Below are positions 1-10,299 of a DNA stretch of 64,000 nucleotides, piece after piece. The notes under the pieces are model-generated. The model ran no database searches. It worked only from the letters and a program-made list of their open reading frames with translations, and had not been told where the DNA came from. How positions within the stretch are numbered: position 1 is the first letter of the stretch; each line of letters opens with the position of its first letter. The stretch comes from Sclerotiophoma versabilis (Eukaryota; Ascomycota; Dothideomycetes; Pleosporales; Didymellaceae). The position numbers and the translations under genes were made by a program. The stretch spans positions 2,294,001 to 2,358,000 of the forward strand of contig JAAROD010000015.1 in assembly GCA_012274445.1 (NCBI GenBank), given 5' to 3'.

Positions 1-3000
1 TTATGCTATAGGTAATAGTAAAACCTAGTTATCTTATTCCTAGTTACTATAGATCTAAAGGTATGTTTCTATAGTCTAATTTATTCTTTCTGTCTATCTA
101 TCTATCTATAGATAATAGGCTGTAGATAGCTTTTTCTTAGTACCTAATATAGTAAGTATTATAGTTTAGTAGTTTAATATAAAAAGCTTATCTCTATTAC
201 TAATAATTAATTTAGGTATTCTATAGTAGTAAATAATCTAGTTAATAAATACTATAGCTAGCTGCTGCGTAGTATAGCTATATTTAAATAGTATTATTTT
301 AGCGTACTTAGTAAATCTATCTACTATAATAAAGATTAAGTTATAAGTATATTCTATAATAGAGTCTTTAGAGGGTAGTAGCTGTATAATAAAATCTATT
401 ATAATATTTGTTTATAGTGCTATTAGTAGCTCTATTACTTATACTTCTCTATACTTAGCATATATACTATACTTATTCTACTAGTACTATATATAGTTCT
501 TAATAAACTTAGTAACTTTGTTCTTTATATTAGAAAACTTATAGTATTACTTAATAAGTTCTATAGTATAAGTAATACTAGAGTATCTGTGCAGCATATT
601 ATTATAATATCTTAAGATAACTTCCTCTTAAAGTTTCCCTAGTACTTACTTTAGAATATATTATTTCTGCTAAACTTGCATTACTAAATTAAGCTGCTAT
701 AATAGTTCTAATATTCTATCCTTATTAACTCTAAGAATAGTAAACTTATTAATTATCTTTTTACCTATAAAGTTATAGCGTTAGCTAAGTATATCTACTC
801 TACTATTTTTCTTTTCTAGTATATATAGGATCTTAAACTTATACTAACTAAGCATTTCTAACTAGCGTACTTATTATTAGTTTAGAACCTTAGTAGTAGT
901 AAAATATACTAAGTTCTTATAATCTATATAAATAGTAAGTTCTAAGCAGCTTTTTATATATACTCTCTAATATTATAATATATTAATAATAGCTATAAGC
1001 TCCTTATTATATATATTATATTATTCTTCTAGTGCTATAAACTTTCTTAAATAGTAGGTAATTAGGTGCTATTAACTGTCTTATTCTTAAGTAATACATA
1101 CTCCTAATACTAAATCTAAGGTATCTATTTTAAGGCACGTAGGTTTACTACTTCTAAATATAATTAGTATAAGAGGCTCTATGTATACCTACTTAAGTAA
1201 TTAGAAAGCATCCTCTTATGCTTATTTCTACTTAAAGAGTGTATTCTTCTACGTAAGTCTTATAAGTAGTAAGGCCTTTATAGAGTAGTTCTTAATAAAG
1301 TATTAGTTAAAGTTAATAAACCTAAGGAATTCTTAGATTCTCTTAATAGTAGTAGGTGTTAGCTAATTCTTTATAACCTAGATTTTCTTTTTACTTATCT
1401 TAACTCTATATCTTCCTATAATATAGCTAAGAAACTCTACTTCTTTCTTATGCTATTTATACTTCTTTAGCTTTAGCCTAAGGTCTACTATTACTAAGTA
1501 TTCTAACACTTATTATATATAGACCTTGTATTCTTCTAGTATTTTACTATACACTAGGATATTATCAAGGTATACTACTACTATAATGTCTAGGTGTGCT
1601 TACAGCACATTATTAATTAGTGCCTAATATACTACTAGTGTATTAGTTAGCCTAAATAGTATAACTATATACTTATAGTAACTATAATAGGTTCTAAATA
1701 CTATCTTCTATTCTTTACTTTTCTTTATGCGTATAAGGTTATATACTCTGTATAAGTTAAGTGCAGTATAGAACTTTACTTCTAATAACTAGTCCTATAA
1801 CTTAGATATATTAGGTAGCAGATAATAATTCTTAATAGTAATATTATTTAACTTCTAGTAGTTAACGCAAAGCCTTAGCTTACTATCTTTCTTTAGTATA
1901 AATAGAATAGAGAATTCTGCTAGAAATTTAGATTTTCTAATAAATCTCTTTATAAGGTTCTCCTTAATATACTTATATAGTATCTTAAGTTCTTTCTTAG
2001 ATAGCTAGTATATAGGCCTAAAGAATAGTTCTTTCTCTTCTTTAAGTTTAATTTTATAATCCTAAGGTTAATACTTAGGTAGTGCTTTTATAAATAACTT
2101 TTCTTTAAATATCTAGGTATACTATCTATATACATCTAGTATGCTAGAAGGTATACTCTTATTCTTCTTAATTATTATAGAAGAGCTTTCTTAGTCTATA
2201 TAGTTAACTACTCTGTTTTAGCATGTCTTATATATTAAAAAGATATTATTATTCTTCTTCTTATCTACTAGTTACAGTATATACTGTGTAGGCTTTAATG
2301 CATTAGTACTGTATTTATATTATCTTAATAAAAGTCTTTTCTATATCTAATCTATTTCTAGATTATACTTTTATAACTAGAGAAGTTCTAGTATAATATT
2401 ATGCGTAGCCTTTATAAAAACATCTAGAGTTAGTTTCTTATAGTGCCCCTATATCTCTAGAGAGGCTGCTATTACCTTATATATAATATACAGCTCTTCT
2501 AGCATTAATTCTCTATTAGCTACTTAGAGTAAATAGGCATGTTCCTTTATACATAGTATAAGACCTACTTAGTATATTACTATCTAGAATATATAGTTTA
2601 CCTATGCTCCTAAGTCTAAGAGTACTAATAATACTACTCTATTTAACCTAATAGGTAGTCTAATAAGTAAGCTGTCTCTAATAGTATTAAGAGATTGCTT
2701 AGCAGAGCACTCTTTTAGTACTTACCTAAAAAAGTCTCTTTATTACTAAATCTATAGATAATCTTACTACCTTTATACAGCTTGCAGTTTAGGTTAAGAT
2801 AATACTACTAATATAGATTATAGCAGGAGCTGTTAATAACTAATTACATGTATATAATTACCTAATAATTATCTATTTCTAGAAAATTTAGCTTAGAATA
2901 CTTATTCTAGAGGTGCATTTTATATATATTATTTTTATAATTATACTATTATTTTCTATATATAGTGCTAGAAGTTAGAAACTATTTCTTTTTTAGTTTT

Positions 3001-4984
3001 TCTAATTTATATATGCAATAGGTGTTGTATACATATACTATCTATAATAGTTTTCTATAATTTAGATTCTAGTAGTCTAAGGCATAGTCTAGTTGTAGGT
3101 TTAGACATAAAACTAGCTTTCTATTAAAGTTAGGCTTATTCCTACTTTAGTTGTTTTTTATTTATTGCTTAAGTTCTTATTATATAGCATAGTTACTAGT
3201 ACTAAGCTTATTAAACTTATGTTTCTACTAATCTTATTAGGACTTATTAAGGTTGTTAACCTGTTATTATCCTGCGTAAGTTTAAAGTACTATTTATTAT
3301 AGTCTCTTATTAATACTCTTAGTAATCTATTTATAGTTTACTTAAAAGGTATTATTATTATCTTAGAATTCTTAATATACTAATTCTACTTTAGTGTGCT
3401 TATTAAATTTACGCATATCTATATTATACTAACTTTCTTTAGTATTAAAGGCGTAGGTAATACCTCTATCTACTTCTTATCTAGTAGTATTGCGTAGTTA
3501 TTAGGATATTATAGGCTGCTTATACCTGCGTACTTTTAGTCCTTATTTATATACTTATCCTATCTATTCTAATAGTTATCCTATTAGGTCCTATAAGTAC
3601 TTCTACTATTTATTTAATATCTAGTATAGTATAGGTGCTTAACTTTAAACACTTTGTATATCCTTATTAGATAGTGTAATATAATTATTATTAGATCTAG
3701 TCTTAGAGTCTTCTATAAGATGTTCTATATTATTAGTAAGAATCTTCTATTTATTACTAGTATCTATATCTCTGCAGGTAAGTATATTTAGTTATTAAAC
3801 TACCTTATTCTTTAATCAACAATCCTTAGCGTAGTAGCCTTACTTACTACTGCTATAATAAGTTATACTAGACTTATTCTTATTATAACTACCCTTTTTC
3901 TTATTCTAATATCCTAGTAGCAGTTTCTTATTAAGGTTTAAGAGGTCTATAGCCTTTAGTCTAAAGTATCTACTCTATATATTATTATAGATGCGTTAAC
4001 TAGTATTAAACTAATAGTAGTTGTGTTCTTCTTAATTTTCTTAGTATAGGTTATTATTATACTACTAGTTTTATAGTTGTAAGTAGTTATTTATATTACC
4101 TATAACTTATACTTATAGATTCTTTTCTAACTCTAAGTAAAGGTTATAGAGATAAGTATTAATATTAATAGCTTTATTTTCTAGGTCTTTAAGGCTTCTA
4201 GTTACTGCACTAGTACGTATAAGTTCTTCCTTAACCTTAGGCTTTAGACTCTACCTAAATATAGTTATTAGTGTAGTGTTATTCTAGTTAGTATTATAAG
4301 TAATAGCTTAGAAATTAGCAGCGTAGTCTGTAACTAATATAGTCTGCTAAATAGTTTAGAAATTATGTCTAGCTATAATAGGTTTATTAATAACTCTAAA
4401 GATCTAGTAGATCTTAGTCTTAAATTCTGTAAAGTTATTAAGCTATATATTATTCTTAAGAGAGGTAGTCTTACTTATCTTATTCTAAATAAAGAGTTAA
4501 ATCTATTTAAAGGCTTTACCGCGCATATACAATATAGCTAGTTTAACCTTGTTTTCTTCTTTAATAAATGCGCCTTAAAAGGTAAAGAATAAATTAAACT
4601 AAAGACGCTAATTCTTAAGCTTAGAACAGTTTCTATTATAGAGGTTAGGTTTAGTAACTTTAAGGCTAGCTGAATTACGCATGTTAGTAGAGTTGCTAGA
4701 GGTAGTATAATCTTCTAATATGTTGCTTATATTGCAGGTGTTTAAAATATTAAAGTTATACTTTAGTTAAAGACTATAAGTACTAATTCTGTTAGTTCTT
4801 AAGTATAAACAACGCGCAGTAGATTAGAGTAGGTTATTGCCTAGTAAAACACTGTAATAATAGGGGTTAATAGTAAGTAGTATAGAGTAGACTATCTAGC
4901 TTAAGAGTTAAGTTAAGATTCTAAAGATAAACTTAATTAATAAGGTTAAACATAAACTATAGGAGTTGTGTTCCTACTAACTAT
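1..4984 (-). mobile_element. Ty3/gypsy retrotransposon remnant, truncated by the window edge
   Basis: Read on the minus strand through many stops, this stretch gives gag-pol order from right to left. The reverse transcriptase active site is at 1555-1572, where the complement encodes YLDNIL in place of the family's Y-x-DD motif; the second Asp is lost by a G-to-A change. It is followed by readable VYSKILEEYK. RNase H and integrase would lie further left, beyond the window. The 5' leader/LTR side is at the right end, near 4752-4984. Every base change that can be inferred fits RIP. The element is dead. Confidence 0.8.
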
Positions 4985-5240
4985 TGTTGAAGTTGTACTT
5001 TCAAGCAAAGCTCGTAAGCACTATTCGTATTGGTTCTCAGGGATGAGCGCTGGTACAGGATGATCCGTAAGGGTTGGGGTTATTGTCTAGTGAGACACCG
5101 TGACAATGGAGGGTAACAATGAGTAGTATAGAGTAGACTATCTAGCTCGAGAGTTGGGGGTTGAGATTCCAAAGACAAACTTGATTGACTAAGTTGAACA
5201 CGAACCATAAGGGTTGTGTTCCTACTGACTATATACTTAA
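4752..5240 (-). repeat. Tandem pair of a 235-bp gypsy leader/LTR segment, one copy RIP-mutated and one not
   Basis: Bases 4752-4984 and 4987-5235 are two direct copies of the same sequence. The left copy differs from the right almost only by C-to-T and G-to-A changes: gtgagacaccgtgac in the right copy reads gtaaaacactgtaat in the left. A third, heavily mutated copy lies at about 8062-8330. Shared anchors such as tagtagtatagag..gactatctagct make the alignment clear. Confidence 0.85.
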
Positions 5241-5485
5241 GATGTCCCATAGTGTAGCATGGTCTTCCACCAAGTCCCATAGGGGGCCTTGTGGTATTCA
5301 TGGAACAATGTGGGATTCGTGGGACATCACGTGACGTTGTGTTGTCGTGTCTCACACTCCTGACTCCAGGTTCTGTGTGGAGTTCGTGAGACATCACGTG
5401 ACCTGGGGCCTGGCGCCCGCCGATCCAGGGCCCGCCATTGGTAATAAGTCACCATCCCCGCGTGCCATCCTCCGAGATCGTAACA
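4985..5485 (-). mobile_element. GC-normal island, probable unmutated ~501-bp LTR
   Basis: This is the only GC-normal stretch inside the AT block. It starts TGTTGAAG and ends CGTAACA, so its ends are TGTT..AACA as in an LTR. Its left half is the unmutated copy of the gypsy leader repeat and its right half is unique here. It contains two near-identical 15-mers, TGGGACATCACGTGA and TGAGACATCACGTGA, around 5326 and 5387. I see no matching 5-bp target duplication (ACTAT on the left, CGCAT on the right), so it may be a retained 5' LTR rather than a clean solo insertion. The short open frame on its minus strand has no protein-like features. Confidence 0.5.
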
Positions 5486-6614
5486 CGCATTAAGAAAATC
5501 TTAAATAGTAAGCTCCCTATTAACTTCTATAAGCTTATAAGACTTAGCTCTTATATATAGGTATAACTACTTCTAGTACTAGTCTTATAGAGTAGCTTAT
5601 TCTTACCTAGCTGCTCTAAGGTAGGCTCTATACTCTACCTTAACTTAGTTCTTAGTACTTAGTATAGTAAGAGTAAGCTTCTAGTATAGTGCTTATATAA
5701 GTAATTATAGTATAGTCTTATTATTAGTAATAAGCTGTACTATTTCTAGTAAGATAATTAATAGAGCTACTATAGTATTAACCTAGTTCTATAGTTTCTA
5801 AAGATACTCTGCCTTAGCAGCCTACTTACTTATTTATATTTTATATTTTATAAGCTTATATTTATATACCTTAGAGCTTAATTACGCTTTAGTAGGTTAA
5901 GTAGACTAGCTATAGATAGCTTATATATATAGATAGTTATTATAGGTTAAGCTAGTTAATAAATACCTAGCAGCTTCTAGCTCTGTAATTAAGCTAATAG
6001 TAGGCAGCTTAGAGGCTTCTTTATGTATATATACCTAGTATATTAGAGGTGTCTAGGTTAATAAGATCCTATATATTATATAGCTTAGCGTGCTAGGTAA
6101 GCTAAATATACTAATTAGGCTAGTTATTTCTAGAGCACAGCTAGTAGGCACTAGCTAGTATAGCTAATAAAGCTTATAAGCTATAGTTAACTAGCTTACC
6201 TATTATTTAGTTTAGTAGTAGAGTAAAAGAGAGTTTTAATTAGAGTAGTTAAGTACTATCTAAAAGGCTTAATTAGCTAAGTGCGCAGAGAGATCTACTA
6301 CTCTTTAGAAGCTAGGCTTATAACTATTAATAAGCTTATAGTATAATACTTAGGTAATTAAATAATTAATTAGTGCCTATCTATCTAAACATAATAACTG
6401 TTTATATATAAAGGAAATATTATTAGTTATATAACTTTAGAATTAAGCTTATAGGCAGTAGTAAGTCTACTTAACTATAGTTAGCTTAACTACTAAGCTT
6501 CTTAAGAGTTAGCTATAAGCTTAGGCGCACAGGCTTATACTTTAGGTAATACCTAGCCCTAATATGCTAATACCTTACTTAGCCTAGCAGTAAGCTAGTA
6601 GCTTGCCTATACAA
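5486..6614. other. Unidentified RIP-degraded sequence
   Basis: AT-rich and full of stops in all frames, with scattered GC-rich 5-7-mers. I could not assign it to a transposon family. At 6312-6329 it shares the 18-mer ctaggcttataactatta with the primer-binding-site/LTR junction of the mini-element at 9329-9346. That could mark another LTR element, or could be convergence of RIP-mutated DNA on the same few words. Confidence 0.6.
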
Positions 6615-8330
6615 CATCTATTTATAGTTTACTTAAAAAGTAGTATTATTATCTTAAAATTCTTTCTATACTAGTTCTATATCTATATACTCATTTAATT
6701 TATATATATCTATATTATACTAACTTTCTTTAGTATTAGAGGTATAGATAATACCTCTATCTACTTCTTACCTAGTAGTGTTACGTAGTTATTAGAACTT
6801 TATAGGCTACTTATACTTATACACTTTTAATCTCTATTTATATACTTATTCTATCTATTCTAATAGTTATTCTATTAGGTCTTAGAGGTACTACTACTAT
6901 TTATCTAACTCTTAGTATAGTATAGGTACTTAGCTTTAAATATTCTATATATCCTTATTAGATAGTATAATATAGTTATTATAAGATTTAGTCTTAAAGT
7001 CTTTTATAAAACACTCTATATTATTAGTAAGAGCTTTCTATTTATTACTAGTATTTCTATCTCTATAGGTAAGTATATTAAGTTATTAAACTATCTTATT
7101 CTTTAATTAATAATCTTTAGTAGAGTAGCCTTACTTACTATATTAATAATAAGTTATACTAAACTTATTATTTCTATTACTACTCTTATGTTTTAAATTC
7201 TATTATAGTTCTAGTTTCTTATTAATATTAAATTAGTATATAGCCTTATGTCTATAGTAACTACTACTAGTACTATTATATATACAGTTTCTAGTATTTA
7301 ACTAGTAGTAGTTATTTTCTTAGTTTTCTTAGTTAAGATTATTTTACTATAGATTACGTAGTAGTAGGTATTACTCTATAGGTATAACGCGTATTTATAG
7401 ATTATTTCTAAGTTTCTACTAAAGCTTATAAAGCTTAATATTAATACTAATAGCCTTATTAACTAGGTTATTAAAATTTTTAGTACTTATAGTAATATAT
7501 ATAAGTTCTTTCTTAACCTTTAGCTTTAGTTCTTAATAGAATATAGTTATTAGTACTATATTATTCTAGCTAGTAAATATAGCTAGCTGCTAGAAATTAG
7601 TAATATAGTTAGTAGCAGACTATTTCTAGTAAATACGTTAAATATTATAGTATATAATTACTAGTTTGTTTAAAACTCTAAATATAGGTTAAATCTATTT
7701 CTTAAATAGGTTAAAGTCTTTAAACTAAGAGTAAATTATAGTTAAGTCTCTATTTATATAGTAGTATTAGAGAAAGAGTTTAATTTATATAAAAGCCTTA
7801 TTTTATATATAACTAGTAATAAGAGTAACTTATTTTTTCTTAGTAACTTCTTCTTTCTAAAATATAAAGAAGGAGTCCTACTATATAAGCTAGTTCTCTA
7901 GCTTATATTATTTACTATAGTAGAGGTTAGGTTTAGTAATACTAACTTTAGAGTATATAGCTAGTACTGATTCTATCTTAATATTATTATTAGATTATTA
8001 AGTATAAAAGCTACTAGAAGTAGTATAGGTTTCTAAAGTAGTACTTATCTTTAAGAGTATTTAAAGTATTAAAGTTATACTTCTAAGTAAAGCTTATAAG
8101 TACTATTTATATTAGTTTTTAGAGTTAAGCGCTAGTATAGAAAGGTCTATAAGATTTAAGGTTATTACCTAGTAAAATACTATAATAATAGAGAATAATA
8201 ATAAGTAGTATAGAATAGACTATCTAGCTTAGAAGTTAGAGTTAAGATTCTAAAAATAAACTTAGTTAACTAAGTTAAATATAATACTATAAGAGTAGTA
8301 TTTCTATATACTATATACTTACTAGAAGAT
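6615..8330 (-). mobile_element. Second partial copy of the left gypsy element (gag/leader part)
   Basis: Collinear with 3330-5235. Both copies contain ctatttatagtttacttaaaa followed by matching text through gag to the leader repeat (8062-8330). This copy is more heavily mutated than the first and carries small deletions. It lacks the pol part. The duplication of a stretch this long explains why both copies were recognised by RIP. Confidence 0.75.
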
Positions 8331-8918
8331 AATACTTATTAATAAGTAATTAGAGTTAGTCTAATAAAATATATAGTATTACTTACTAATAAGTAGTAAT
8401 ATATAATACTTATTAATAAGTAGGTTATATATATTATATTTATTATTAAGTATATTACGTAACTATATAAAGAAAAATTCTTTCTAACTCTACCTCTAGC
8501 TTATAGGTAAGAGCTCTAGTTAGCTACTTAATTACTATACTGCTTTGTTTGCAAAGAATTAAAATAATATTATTCTTAATTAGTAGTAATACTTAGTTTT
8601 TCTATATTACTATTTTCTAAGTAGTTTCTAGAAACTAGCTTTAGTAGAAGAGTTAGATACTCTAGCTCTTATTTATTAATTACTATAACTATTTTACTAT
8701 CTAGATTAATTTAATTCTATACTACCTTATCTCTTATATAGAGTTAAAGCTAAATAAACTAGTAGAGCTAATCTAATTAGCTTTTAAGTATAACCTTACT
8801 AGTTAAGAATTAGAAATTAGAGACTATTATCTAACTATTAAGAAGAGTTATATTTAAAAGTCTATAATTAATTTTTTTATAGCTTTCTAGCTATAAGAAG
8901 TATAGAAAGAAAATCTAC
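8331..8918. other. AT-rich spacer, nothing recognised
   Basis: RIP-degraded DNA between the gypsy copy and the Fot1 element. Short direct words such as tacttattaataagta recur at about 8346-8420. No protein similarity could be read in either strand. Confidence 0.6.
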
Positions 8919-8920
8919 TA

Positions 8921-8959
8921 ACGTACTCTATAGTTAAGTAGATTATATAATTAAGTAGA
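8921..8959 (+). repeat. Left terminal inverted repeat of the Fot1 element, outer half
   Basis: The first 39 nt of the 78-bp inverted repeat. The rest resumes at 9434-9472, after the mini-element and one copy of its GTAGA duplication. When joined, the sequence matches the complement of the right end through the mini-element insertion point (aattaagtagattactct). Confidence 0.9.
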
Positions 8960-9046
8960 TGTTATAGCTAAAATAGAGTAAAAATATATATATATTTACA
9001 TTCTAAATTTAAGCTACTAAGTAGGCCTTCTTTCTACTATATAATA
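8960..9046 (-). repeat. LTR of the mini-element (left)
   Basis: 87 bp, starting tgttatagctaaaat and ending ctatataata. It aligns with the right LTR and with the solo LTR at 63854; most differences are RIP-type transitions. Confidence 0.87.
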
Positions 9047-9341
9047 TACCCTCTTACGTTTAAGGTAGAGGAATAGCTTAAAAGTAGAGACTATATAGTA
9101 GTAAGGCTAGCTGTATGCCTGCAGGGTTATAGCTAAGAGTCCTCTATACTAGACTCTTATAGTAGAGATAGGCCTAACACCTGTTTAGCCTACTATACTA
9201 TTTTAGTACCTAGTAGCTATAGTATAACTTAGGTAAGTATAACAGAGATTATTACTACTAGTTACCTTAGCTTTAGTTACCTACTTAACTCTAAATCTAC
9301 GTAGCCTCTGCTTATATAGTATTAGCATCTAGGCTTATAAC

Positions 9342-9428
9342 TATTACAGCTAAAATAGGGTAAAAATGTATATATATTTGCACCCTAAATTTAGGCTGCT
9401 AAGTAGGCCTTCTCTCTGCTATATAATA
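9342..9428 (-). repeat. LTR of the mini-element (right)
   Basis: 87 bp, starting tattacagctaaaat (TGTTGCAGC in the unmutated copy) and ending ctatataata, immediately followed by the GTAGA duplication. Confidence 0.87.
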
Positions 9429-9433
9429 GTAGA

Positions 9434-9472
9434 TTACTCTGCTAAGACTATACTAAACCTCTACCCTACTAT
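9434..9472 (+). repeat. Left terminal inverted repeat of the Fot1 element, inner half
   Basis: Continuation of the left end after the mini-element. It reads ttactctgctaagactatac onward and ends ctaccctactat. The complement of the right end differs at three sites by transitions. Confidence 0.9.
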
Positions 9473-9966
9473 GCAATGCCTTAATAATAATACTAATTTA
9501 CGCTCTTAAGAGAAGCTATAATATAGCTTATACTTTAGGCTATCTAATAAGATATAATATATTTACTATAATATACTATAGCTATATATAATATACTTTA
9601 TAGTATACTATATACTTAATATATAGAATAACCTGCATAAGCTAACTATACTCTAAATTAATAGAATATAGATTAGACTAAGGAGAATATATTTACTAAG
9701 TATATTCTTAAGCTAAATATATAAGAATTTACCTCTTAGCTAGCTACTATAGCTAATATAGCTAATTCTTTATATACTAAGTATAATATAGGCTATATTA
9801 GCATAAACTAGCCTAATACGTTTATTAAGCGCTACTCTAACCTTAAAGTAAAGTTTAATTATAAGTATAACTATAAGAAAGCCCTCTATAAGAATCTAGA
9901 GATTATTAGAGGCTAGTTTAGGCTTATAGTAAATATTAAAGCTAAGTATAGTATCTAGGATAATAA

Positions 9967-10279
9967 TATAATAGGCTAGGCTCTAGACTAGTGCCTTAGC
10001 GCACAGAAGGCCTTAGGCGCTCTAGCTAATTACGCTCCGGCTCTGTAGGTCCTTAGCAGAACTCTAGTAATTTTAGTCTCTATAATAGGCCCTCTAAACC
10101 CTCTAGACTAGAGCCTGCCTTACTGCTATAAAGACTACTAGAGGATTACGGACCCTATAAACAGGTCCTATATATCTCCTGCCTCCTAGTATATATATAT
10201 AAGACTCTGCATTAGTAGATAGGTATTAAATTTATTTAGTTTCTACTTGCACACAGCCCTTAGCAGCTAGCTTCTTATA
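9967..10279 (+). repeat. 5' LTR of the gypsy chromovirus
   Basis: 313 bp, beginning tataataggctagg and ending ctagcttcttata (TG and CA ends mutated to TA by RIP). It matches 17097-17409 apart from transitions. Confidence 0.9.
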
Positions 10280-10299
10280 ATTAAATTTAATTACTCTTT

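Larger units (their letters stand above)
8960..9428 (-). mobile_element. TRIM/SMART-like non-autonomous LTR mini-element (469 bp)
   Basis: Two direct 87-bp repeats (8960-9046 and 9342-9428) bound a 295-bp core with no coding capacity. The element is flanked by a perfect 5-bp duplication GTAGA (8955-8959 and 9429-9433). The unmutated solo copy at 63854 shows that the LTR ends are TGTT..GACA. Next to the right LTR, the core has GGCTTATAAC (9332-9341), which equals GGCTCATAAC of the initiator-tRNA(Met) anticodon arm after one C-to-T change. This would be a half-tRNA primer site and would put the element on the minus strand. On that strand the purine tract GTAAGAGGGTA abuts the other LTR. It is too small to encode proteins and would need an autonomous partner. 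Confidence 0.85.

Noticed and set aside
5080..5397. 105-codon open frame on the minus strand in the GC-normal island
   Set aside because: It lies inside the putative LTR, has no domain or start context, and its composition follows the repeat sequence.
8870..8910. Possible outer inverted repeat between about 8875 and about 18980 around the Fot1 element
   Set aside because: The match is short, interrupted and partly self-palindromic; in DNA this AT-rich it is not convincing.
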